Shown here: positions 1 to 6,247 of the stretch, one piece after another | Position numbering within the stretch: position 1 is the stretch's first letter | How the letters are laid out: each line of letters begins with the position of its first letter | DNA from: an uncultured Clostridium sp. | Lineage (GTDB): Bacteria > Bacillota > Clostridia > Lachnospirales > Lachnospiraceae | Assembly: GCA_900544905.1 (NCBI GenBank) | Contig: UQXF01000016.1 | Coordinates: 1 to 43,176, forward strand | Length of the DNA stretch: 43,176 bases | Direction: 5' to 3' | Notes under the pieces: generated by a model | The model's input: the letters and a program-made list of their open reading frames with translations, nothing else | Database searches by the model: none | Told to the model about the DNA's origin: nothing | Position numbers and translations under genes: made by a program

Positions 1-48
1 CGAGATGACGTCGAGTCTCGTGGGCTCGGAGATGTGTATAAGAGACAG
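1..48 (+). other. Residual Illumina Nextera i7 adapter (not genomic)
   Basis: Positions 15-48 match the 34-base Nextera read-2 transposase adapter, ending in the mosaic-end hallmark AGATGTGTATAAGAGACAG (30-48). Positions 1-6 (CGAGAT) match the end of the P7 primer, and positions 7-14 (GACGTCGA) sit exactly where the 8-base i7 index lies. From memory this is the primer-strand form of a Nextera XT v2 index (TCGACGTC). The genomic sequence therefore starts at about 49. This is seen directly in the bases; the kit assignment is recalled knowledge. Confidence 0.97.
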
Positions 49-634
49 AATATAGGTAGATGAGAAATGCCAGAAAAATGAGTGTAAGGTACAAAATAAA
101 GTAAATTGTGTTATCAAATTTTGCACTATTTATTGTTGTTGAAATGAAAAGCAGCAGAAGGCTGATAACCATGCCCGGCACGGAATAGAACTGCTTTTGT
201 AAAAAGGGCATGCCGTTCCTTGTGCGCTTAAACAGAAAGGGAACCGGCATGATGAAAAGCAGCATGGCAAAGCAAAGCAGCTGGAGGAGCATATGGTTGG
301 GAGTCTCCGAAACCAGTACCCCTAGTGCGCTGATGACAGTGGATGAAAGGATGAATAAACTGTAGCTTAAGGCAAAGGAGATGGCTGCTGCGGTGATGGA
401 TACGGATAATCGGGTTTTTGTTACACAGCCGGTAAACAGAGCTATAAGCAGTACGAGAAGAGGCATGGTGAAATGGGGATTACAGCGGTCAACATAGATG
501 GAAAGGACAGATAAGAGCATGACAAATGCAGAAAGGAAAATACGGGTCTTCCTCTCCGGGGTGATGTGTAACAGCTTTATAAAGCAGTATAGACAGCAGA
601 TAATGATTCCAAGATTTTTAATGAAAAGCTGCAT
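49..634 (-). CDS. Polytopic membrane protein, 3'-truncated; possible GHKL-type sensor kinase N-terminus
   Basis: Reading the minus strand from an ATG at 634 gives an open frame of about 195 codons that runs into the adapter junction, so the C-terminus is missing. An AAGGAG ribosome binding site lies about 8 bases upstream of the ATG. The peptide starts MQLFIKNLGIIICC and contains six or seven hydrophobic segments separated by short charged loops, for example RKTR, FKRTRNG and DRCN. Multi-spanning input domains of about this length precede the GHKL ATPase domain in AgrC-like sensor kinases of Clostridia. That would fit the neighbouring response regulator, but no kinase domain is visible because the gene is cut. 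It could equally be another small integral membrane protein. The membrane topology is secure; the function is a guess. Confidence 0.6.
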
Positions 635-749
635 GGATAAACTCCTTAACTAATAAAAAATAATAATAAACGGTTACTGTATACAAATATAAAAAAGTAC
701 ATATTTTTCTTATTCTGTTCCTGAATTGAAGAAACAGGAGGTGAAGAAT

Positions 750-800
750 ATGTGGGAAAGATTCTGGAATTTATTTCGCGATATAGCAGCAGGTCGTTAG
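750..800 (+). CDS. Possible 16-residue amphipathic peptide
   Basis: An ATG at 750 follows a near-perfect Shine-Dalgarno (AGGAGGTGA, 736-744) at 5-base spacing and opens the 16-codon frame MWERFWNLFRDIAAGR, stopping at TAG 798-800. Trp2, Phe5, Trp6, Phe9, Ile12 and Ala13 would fall on one face of a helix, making the peptide amphipathic. A perfect 10-bp hairpin (811-838) follows 10 bases after the stop. It sits alone, convergent with the response regulator gene and divergent from the truncated membrane protein gene. It has no cysteine and no AgrD-like features. I do not recognise it; a signalling, toxin or leader peptide are all possible, and so is chance. Confidence 0.35.
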   Translation: MWERFWNLFRDIAAGR

Positions 801-810
801 AGCCTGTCCG

Positions 811-838
811 GGCTGGATATGAAACAGAATATCCAGCC
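811..838. terminator. 10-bp perfect hairpin between convergent genes
   Basis: GGCTGGATAT (811-820) is the exact reverse complement of ATATCCAGCC (829-838), with an 8-base loop. On the plus strand it is followed by a modestly T-rich TGTTCTGTT, so it may end transcription of the small peptide frame. On the minus strand it lies just beyond the response regulator stop at 854 but has no T-run, so it is weaker there as an intrinsic terminator. Confidence 0.5.
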
Positions 839-853
839 TGTTCTGTTAACCGG

Positions 854-1639
854 TTAACCGTCATTTTTTATCTTGTTGGCATAATAATACACAAATTCGG
901 TCAAAGTCGGCACTCCTCTGTCGGAGTTGATTCTCGCAGTATAATTCTTAAGTAACTCCTCAATATCGTTGGAACGCCATGCACTGTTAATGGCATTCTG
1001 CATGGCTCGCTCCACACTGGCATCCGTTTTGGAGTATTTTTTGCCAATGGTGGTACAAAGGTTGCCGGTATGTCCATCAATTACCAGAAGAATCGCATTT
1101 GTCAGATATTTGTAGCCCACTGCCTTCGGACTGATGCCGATACGGTCCAGCTCAACATTGATTAACCGGGTAAGACGTTTTTCCCGCTGGTTTGGGGCTT
1201 CCTGGTCCGCATAATCCGGGTTGTTGCTTCGTATGTTATTCTGTATAATATCCTTCATCATTTTCAGAAAATCAATAGCGCTCTTTTCGGAGTAATCCTC
1301 CTGATGTTTAGACATGATAAAATCAGCCCCTAACTGCCGGGCATAGTCATAGGTAATCGTGCTGGAGTTATTTGTCGTAATCAGAATAAAGGGCTTGAAG
1401 GGAATAGAGAGCTTATTCAATTCCTGCAGGAACAATAATCCATTGCCCTTTCCCTGGTTTAATTCCAAATCCAGTATAATGGCATCCGGAAGGCATTCCT
1501 TTATCAGCTCCAGTGCACGGTAGGAATTATTGGTAACAGCCATAATGGAAACGCCCGGGGTAATATCCACGTATTCCGCAAAGCGTTTACAAACGGATGT
1601 ATCATCTTCAATTAGCATAAGGTTTAATTCACGGTTCAT
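854..1639 (-). CDS. Spo0A-family response regulator (paralogue)
   Basis: This 261-residue protein has an N-terminal receiver domain: acidic pair Asp12-Asp13, probable phospho-acceptor Asp57 in IILDLEL, Thr88/89 and Lys111. Its C-terminal region, from about residue 155, resembles the Spo0A DNA-binding domain; the segment around residues 206-221 (SVERAMQNAINSAW) and the later PTLTEF correspond to the VERAI..AI..AW and PTNSEF signatures of Spo0A. The receiver lacks the usual Spo0A sequence around the acidic pocket, and the local context (a membrane sensor-like gene, no spoIVB) is not that of spo0A, so I read it as a paralogue. An AGGAGG site precedes the ATG, and a sigma-A-like promoter lies at 1665-1693. 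It is transcribed away from the CIS operon. Control of that operon is possible but nothing here shows it directly. Confidence 0.85.
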   Translation of the reverse strand: MNRELNLMLIEDDTSVCKRFAEYVDITPGVSIMAVTNNSYRALELIKECLPDAIILDLELNQGKGNGLLFLQELNKLSIPFKPFILITTNNSSTITYDYARQLGADFIMSKHQEDYSEKSAIDFLKMMKDIIQNNIRSNNPDYADQEAPNQREKRLTRLINVELDRIGISPKAVGYKYLTNAILLVIDGHTGNLCTTIGKKYSKTDASVERAMQNAINSAWRSNDIEELLKNYTARINSDRGVPTLTEFVYYYANKIKNDG

Positions 1640-1664
1640 AATGGTTCATCATCCTCCTGTTTGT

Positions 1665-1693
1665 ATTATATAACAAAAACCAACATTTTCCAA
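1665..1693 (-). promoter_or_regulatory. Sigma-A-like promoter of the Spo0A-like regulator
   Basis: On the minus strand TTGGAA (1688-1693) and TATAAT (1665-1670) are separated by exactly 17 bases, and the ATG lies about 26 bases beyond the -10 element. The -10 matches consensus fully and the -35 at four of six bases. Confidence 0.7.
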
Positions 1694-1710
1694 CAAAAAC
1701 TAACAAACTA
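1671..1710. repeat. Four tandem 10-bp-phased repeats over the regulator promoter
   Basis: Four consecutive 10-base units (1671-1680, 1681-1690, 1691-1700, 1701-1710) each begin with YAACA, followed by an A/T-rich tract and mostly ending in C. On the minus strand this reads as TGTTRG every helical turn. The array begins at the -10 element and spans the spacer, the -35 element and sequence upstream of it. The helical phasing suggests a regulator bound cooperatively on one DNA face. It does not match the Spo0A box (TGTCGAA-type). Confidence 0.55.
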
Positions 1711-1742
1711 ATTCAATGGTGAAAATCAGGGGAAATAGGTAT

Positions 1743-1891
1743 TATAATAACAACTTTTCAATATTTATACACTTCCCCTGGCTACATATTATTTGTAGTC
1801 GGGGGGCTTTCTCTTTTAGGGGTTAACAATGCCAGCCTTAGCGTAGAGATAGATTTATAGTGGAATGGTAGAAAGTACCATTCCTTTTTTT
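1743..1891 (+). ncRNA. Candidate small structured transcript
   Basis: A TATAAT at 1743-1748 with only a weak -35 is followed by a 12-bp stem (1775-1786 with 1794-1805, two G-U pairs, loop TATTATT), then a T-rich stretch, a short SD-like AGGGG with a five-codon frame (MPALA) at 1828, and a strong terminator at 1862-1891. No protein of meaningful length fits. A transcript of roughly 135 nt is a reasonable reading, but the promoter is weak and no known RNA family is recognised. Confidence 0.3.
1862..1891 (+). terminator. Rho-independent terminator
   Basis: GGAATGGTA (1862-1870) and TACCATTCC (1876-1884) form a perfect 9-bp stem with a GAAAG loop, followed directly by seven T residues. It ends any plus-strand transcript entering from the left and insulates the CIS operon. 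Confidence 0.85.
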
Positions 1892-2160
1892 ATTGCCAAG
1901 CATATGAGGAAAAGGTCTGGAACCCTTTTTTTGAGCTGTATGGCAGCTTTTTAAAATGCTACCTGTTGTGTAGGTGTAACAACAGGTGCTTTATTATAGA
2001 GCAAAACAAGCCACCGCCTAATCCGGTGTCTTCTGACTATATATTAATTAAAACCTACAAAACTAAACATAATATAAAGGAAAATAATCCCAATATAAAA
2101 CGAAAAAATGGATAATCCTAAGATATACTAAGAAATAAAATTTTGTGGCAGGAGGTACAG
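1892..2160 (+). promoter_or_regulatory. Leader region of the CIS operon
   Basis: No gene is visible in this stretch. It contains a perfect 9-bp inverted repeat (1961-1969 with 1979-1987, loop of 9) followed by GCTTTATTATA, a 5-bp hairpin (2012-2016 with 2024-2028), and a very A/T-rich tract from 2037 to 2145. I could not find a convincing sigma-A promoter: several TATA-like hexamers (for example TATACT at 2124-2129) lack a -35 partner at about 17 bases. An alternative sigma factor or an activator-dependent promoter is possible. A strong AGGAGG lies just before the start codon at 2161. Confidence 0.4.
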
Positions 2161-2571
2161 ATGGCTGGTTTGGACGATGGATATGCATTTTTGGGAAATG
2201 GGTGGAATTTTCCGGTTTTACCCGAGAAAATAACCGGCAGGATACAGGAATGCTCCTGTGAAGAGAATATCCGGCAGAGTATTTATCTCATTATCATGAC
2301 CCGGAAGGGGGAGCGGGTAATGCGCCCGGATTTTGGATGCGATATTCATAAATTTATGTTTGACACGGTGGATTATACAATTCTTACTATGATGAAGCTC
2401 GCAGTGGAGGAGGCATTAATCCGGTGGGAGCCAAGAATCACGGACATACAGGTGCAGATTTTTGACAGAATACAGGAAAAGCATGGGGTGGAAATCCGGG
2501 TGGATTACAGGGTGCGGACAACCAATAACCTGTTTAATCTGGTATTTCCGTTTTATCTGGAGGAGACATAG
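2161..2571 (+). CDS. gp25-like baseplate wedge protein
   Basis: The product (about 136 residues from ATG 2161) belongs to the gp25/GPW family, which forms the inner baseplate wedge and nucleates sheath assembly in contractile tails (Afp9/Pvc9 in insect-toxin CIS). Supporting segments are ENIRQSIYLIIMTRKGERVMRP followed by FGCDIHKFMFD, matching the family's ...I...I.. L.T..GER.MRP.FG..L...+F core, and a C-terminal strand with VDYRV. A TTG at 2143 is in frame, but the AGGAGG at about 2150 sits correctly for ATG 2161, so I chose the latter. It is the first gene of the CIS operon, whereas gp25 usually lies next to the baseplate genes; the second gene follows after 14 bases. Confidence 0.9.
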   Translation: MAGLDDGYAFLGNGWNFPVLPEKITGRIQECSCEENIRQSIYLIIMTRKGERVMRPDFGCDIHKFMFDTVDYTILTMMKLAVEEALIRWEPRITDIQVQIFDRIQEKHGVEIRVDYRVRTTNNLFNLVFPFYLEET

Positions 2572-2585
2572 CGGAGGAGTTCTAT

Positions 2586-3746
2586 ATGTATGGGTATGAG
2601 AAGAAAAAGGATAACAATATAAATTTTCAAAGTAATCTGGCAAAAAAAGGAAAGCATAAGGATGAGAGGATTGTTTCAAAAAGGCAGGATGCACGTTTTG
2701 TGCAGAAGACTAATAAGCCAATGCAGGAAAACGTGATACAGAGAGTTGGAGAGGAAGAGTTTGTTGCAGAAGAGGTAGGGAACCTGGGGATAATGAGAGG
2801 GAATGTTAAGGGTGATATTATTGCAACAAATGGGATATCCCTTGAGCTGGTAAAGAAAATGCCTGAAATAATAAAAGCAGTTAAGGATAAATTAAAAGAA
2901 AATTATAATGACGAAAGGGTACAGGCTGTATTTGGGGCAGAGGAAACAAAGGCTAATATTGAAAAGTCAGAGCTGTTTATCCATGCTCTTGTAGTGGAGC
3001 ATCTTAAGATGGGAAATTGTCTGGATTTTTCGACATTGACCTTTGCAAAATTAGTGAACATTGGTTATGAAAAATGGATATATCGGTGTTACTTAGACGG
3101 AAAAATTAAAGAAATGGAAAAAGACAATTATATTGTTATAGTCAGATATAAAAAAGGTGAGAGCTTTGATATATCGAATCCTAGTACGTATGATAAAGGA
3201 ACGGTAGAAGTTTTTAAAAATCGGTCAAGGACGCGTATTACGTTTAGTGAATATGTAAATGGGGAAAATCGGAGGAAGAAAAAGCTTGAGAAAATAACTT
3301 TGCTAGGAACTGGTGAGCCGAAATCATTTAATGTCGAATGGGAAGAGGTGAAATATACCTTATCTGCTGAAACGGAAACAGAAAGGTTGGCTGACCACGC
3401 ATTTGTTATTACGTATAATGAAGAAGTAGCGAATATTTCAGATATGGAAGATGAGTCTAATGCAATAGTGGTGGATACATGGGGGAAGCTTCCCCCAATG
3501 CCTTTGCCGTTATTTTTAAATGGACAAAATCCGGATAAATATATGTTAAAAAAAGAAGATATAAAAATTAGTAAGAAGCAGAAATCGGAAGGACCTCCAT
3601 TTGATTTTTCAATAATAGATAGTGTGGTGGGGGAGACAGTAGAAAGCTATGCCAAAGAATATGTTGAAAAAAATGAGTCAAACATTACGGCAAGTTATAA
3701 TTTGTTGAAAGCAGGAGTAAAAATAAATAAAGTATATGATTTATAA
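2586..3746 (+). CDS. Putative CIS cargo: papain-fold-like protein (Cys145/His271/Asp297)
   Basis: I do not recognise a named family for this 386-residue protein. Three spaced motifs suggest a papain-like cysteine peptidase or deamidase fold: GNC-LDFS with Cys145 at the start of a helix, DHAFV with His271 leading a strand, and IVVDTW with Asp297 after the next strand. Papain-like toxin domains (Tox-PL type) show this Cys...His...Asp order. The Lys-rich N-terminus contains RFVQ and NVIQRV around residues 38-54, reminiscent of the FVDNR...QR leader seen ahead of DUF4157 in CIS-associated polymorphic proteins. No signal peptide or TM segment is present. It overlaps the DUF4157 gene by 11 bases. 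Base composition is distinctly A/T-rich: sampled 60-base lines at 3061 and 3541 have 17 G/C, against 35 at 5101 and 41 at 6301, suggesting separate acquisition. The cargo role is inferred from position and motifs. Confidence 0.55.
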   Translation: MYGYEKKKDNNINFQSNLAKKGKHKDERIVSKRQDARFVQKTNKPMQENVIQRVGEEEFVAEEVGNLGIMRGNVKGDIIATNGISLELVKKMPEIIKAVKDKLKENYNDERVQAVFGAEETKANIEKSELFIHALVVEHLKMGNCLDFSTLTFAKLVNIGYEKWIYRCYLDGKIKEMEKDNYIVIVRYKKGESFDISNPSTYDKGTVEVFKNRSRTRITFSEYVNGENRRKKKLEKITLLGTGEPKSFNVEWEEVKYTLSAETETERLADHAFVITYNEEVANISDMEDESNAIVVDTWGKLPPMPLPLFLNGQNPDKYMLKKEDIKISKKQKSEGPPFDFSIIDSVVGETVESYAKEYVEKNESNITASYNLLKAGVKINKVYDL

Positions 3747-4098
3747 ATTGGTGAGAACCAGAGGGAGAAATGCTTTGTATAAAGAAAAACATGACGAGGA
3801 AAAAAATCGCACCGGAATCCCGGAAGCCTTACTGCAAAGGGCAGAGAAAAAAGCAGGAATGTCTTTCCGGGATGTGAGAGTACACTATCATTCTTCAAAA
3901 CCAAGGGAGGTTGGTGCAAAAGCGATTACCCAGGGCAATGATATAGATATTGCAAGCGGCTGTGAAGACTGCCTGAAGCATGAACTGGGGCATATTCCCC
4001 AGCAAAGGATGGGGCGGGTTACGGCAACCAGAATGGTAAATGGATATCCGGTAAATGATAATCCGGCATTAGAAAGGGAAGCGGACAAATTCTTATGA
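3736..4098 (+). CDS. DUF4157 (CIS-associated metallopeptidase-like) protein
   Basis: A short 120-residue protein that is essentially one DUF4157 domain: TGIPEALLQRAEKKAGMSF, then DVRVHY, then AKAITQGNDIDIA and the zinc site HELGH (His82-Glu83...His86) followed by IPQQRMGRV. A later LEREAD at about 112-117 could supply a third metal ligand. DUF4157 is one of the domains most characteristic of extracellular CIS loci, often fused to or next to cargo; a role in cargo processing or loading has been suggested but is not settled. The gene starts inside the end of the upstream cargo-like gene without a clear ribosome binding site, and its stop overlaps the next start as ATGA, so the three are probably translationally coupled. 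Confidence 0.85.
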   Translation: MIYKLVRTRGRNALYKEKHDEEKNRTGIPEALLQRAEKKAGMSFRDVRVHYHSSKPREVGAKAITQGNDIDIASGCEDCLKHELGHIPQQRMGRVTATRMVNGYPVNDNPALEREADKFL

Positions 4099-6236
4099 TA
4101 AATGAAACAGGCTTGGAAAAATATCTTCTGCAGGCAGAGTGGAGAATCGGAAAGAACATATATGCGTTTTTGAGGCAGTCGGAACAGAACAGTGTCTATG
4201 ATTTTAGTGAGGACTCCCCATATTCAGAATCTATTTTAAGCAAGGAAGTAAAATGGTATTTCCGGAAGCTGGCTGCGGGGGAAGGGATGGATAATATCCC
4301 AGAAGAGACAGCTGCGGAGAAAGAAACGAATCATGCTATGGAAGAGAAGGACGAGAAAGAGGTGCTGTTGCAGCGGCTGTATTCTGCCTTCCGGTTAGAT
4401 GCGTTTGAACAGATGTGTGTTGAACTGGCAGTGCTGGGAGAAATCAATCCCTATTTTGAAAAATTTTTTATCTATATGAATAATGACTGGAACTATGGCT
4501 GTCTGACACTGGACACCGCCATCGGTCTGTACACGATGGAGCAGAGAACCAGGGCAGGCTTTTACCGGTATTTTTTTGATAAAAACAATCCTTTAAGCTA
4601 TTTTCTGAAGCTGGATGAGCAGGAGGGAAAGGGCAGGGTGAGATGGGGGCTTAAATGCAGAAAGCATTTTTTCCGGTTTCTGGTGACGGGAGGAGAGGAA
4701 TCCCTTGCGGATTTTTCCTTTATTAAATGGTGCCCGGCAGGTGGCAGGACAGAGAACCTCTTTGGTAAATCCACTGTTTTTTCCCGGATGGATGCGGTTG
4801 TCAATAAGGATTTTCCGGTTATATATCTATACGGGGAAAAGGATTGCGGAAAGACGAAAATGGTGGAGTGGTATGGCAGAAAAAACGGACATGCTGTCTG
4901 TTTTCTGGATATAAAAAGGCTGGCATATCTTATGGAACAGAATGCGTTAGATTATACCCTGCGGGAAATCTGTCAGGATATCAGCCTGCAGGTGGTGGCT
5001 GGAAATGCGTGGCTTTGTCTGCATTCTCCTGATTCCGGGTTTTGGGAAAAGGAGACAAACCGGCAGATGGTATGTGACCTGCTTGATGGGTTAAAGCGCA
5101 AGGACAGCGTGTTGTTTATCACAGGGGAATACTGTCCCGGTCTGGCAAGGCAGCGACCGGAAATATGGGAAATTCCGCTGGATGCCCGGGAGGCGGTGGG
5201 AGATGTTCCAATCTGGGAGGAGGCTGCCGGGAAATATGCCTTGGAAAAAAATATGGAACTTTCCTTTTTCGCCAGTACATACCATTTTAATCCGGTACAG
5301 ATAGAACGGATTTTTATAGATGCGGAAAAACGCAGGCTTCTAAAAAATACGGAAAACATCCGGCGGGAGGACATAAAGGAAAGCTGCATAAAGGAAGCAG
5401 GCGGAAGCGGAAATCATTTCGTTACAATAATGGATACCGGATACCGGTGGGAGGATTTGGTATTGCCAGAAAAGCAGAAAAAACAGCTCCATGCCGCCTG
5501 CAGCCGGGTTCTGTACAGAGACAAAATTTACAATACATGGTGCTTTGGAAGGAAGGCGGCATATGGAAAAGGGGTTTCCATGGTGTTCTCAGGTCCGCCG
5601 GGAACCGGCAAAACCATGAGTGCCGGGATTGTGGCAGACCGCCTTGGCACCACCCTGTACCGGGTGGATTTGGCAGCAGTAATCAGTAAATATATTGGAG
5701 AGACAGAGAAAAATTTAAGCTTGGTTTTTGAAACGGCAAAAAAGGGACAGGGAGTTCTGTTTTTTGACGAGGCGGATGTGCTGTTCAGCAGGCGGACAGA
5801 GGTGAGCAACTCCAATGACCGGCACAGCAATCTGGAGACGGCGTATCTTCTCCAGAAAATGGAGGAATATGAAGGGGTTGTGATTCTTGCTACCAATTAT
5901 GTACAGAATATGGATGAGGCATTTAAGAGGAGGATACAGTTTCTGATTGAATTTTCTTTTCCGGATGCGGAGAATAGAAGAATTCTCTGGGAAAAGGTTT
6001 TTCCGGAGGAAACAGAGTTTGAAGGGATACCGGACTATGACTTTTTGGCACAGCAGTTTGAGCTGACGGGAAGCCATATTAAAAATATAGCATTGCAGGC
6101 AGCATTTTTTGCGGCAGATGAAAACAGGAGAGTGGGCATGGAGCATATAATAAGGGCACTGCTATTGGAAACAGGGAAAATCGGTAAAAGAATCTCCCGG
6201 CAGGATTTACGGGAATATTATATTTATTACGAATAG
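4095..6236 (+). CDS. AAA+ ATPase of the contractile injection system
   Basis: A 713-residue protein. The C-terminal part is a complete AAA+ module: Walker A GPPGTGKT at about 500-507, Walker B LFFDEAD with Asp558/Glu559, sensor 1 in LATNY near 598-602, arginine-finger candidates in FKRRIQ, and a sensor 2 region in GSHIKNIALQAA near 659-670. A second, poorer P-loop (GEKDCGKT, about 247-254) lies in the middle region and lacks a clear Walker B partner, so it is probably a degenerate nucleotide-binding domain. AAA+ proteins of this layout occur in nearly all Afp/PVC-type loci (Afp15/Pvc15), where they are thought to act in particle assembly or cargo loading. The start overlaps the DUF4157 stop by ATGA, and the sheath gene follows after 11 bases. 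Confidence 0.9.
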   Translation: MINETGLEKYLLQAEWRIGKNIYAFLRQSEQNSVYDFSEDSPYSESILSKEVKWYFRKLAAGEGMDNIPEETAAEKETNHAMEEKDEKEVLLQRLYSAFRLDAFEQMCVELAVLGEINPYFEKFFIYMNNDWNYGCLTLDTAIGLYTMEQRTRAGFYRYFFDKNNPLSYFLKLDEQEGKGRVRWGLKCRKHFFRFLVTGGEESLADFSFIKWCPAGGRTENLFGKSTVFSRMDAVVNKDFPVIYLYGEKDCGKTKMVEWYGRKNGHAVCFLDIKRLAYLMEQNALDYTLREICQDISLQVVAGNAWLCLHSPDSGFWEKETNRQMVCDLLDGLKRKDSVLFITGEYCPGLARQRPEIWEIPLDAREAVGDVPIWEEAAGKYALEKNMELSFFASTYHFNPVQIERIFIDAEKRRLLKNTENIRREDIKESCIKEAGGSGNHFVTIMDTGYRWEDLVLPEKQKKQLHAACSRVLYRDKIYNTWCFGRKAAYGKGVSMVFSGPPGTGKTMSAGIVADRLGTTLYRVDLAAVISKYIGETEKNLSLVFETAKKGQGVLFFDEADVLFSRRTEVSNSNDRHSNLETAYLLQKMEEYEGVVILATNYVQNMDEAFKRRIQFLIEFSFPDAENRRILWEKVFPEETEFEGIPDYDFLAQQFELTGSHIKNIALQAAFFAADENRRVGMEHIIRALLLETGKIGKRISRQDLREYYIYYE

Positions 6237-6247
6237 GAGGAAGAGAT

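Noticed and set aside
646..864. Overlapping open frames on both strands between the truncated membrane gene and the regulator (minus 646-864; plus 752-955)
   Set aside because: Neither has a ribosome binding site; both run across the hairpin and the end of the regulator gene and lack any recognisable composition. The better-supported reading is the 16-codon frame at 750.
854..1639. The genuine master sporulation regulator Spo0A
   Set aside because: The receiver is too diverged and the surroundings are not those of spo0A, so I annotate it as a paralogue only.
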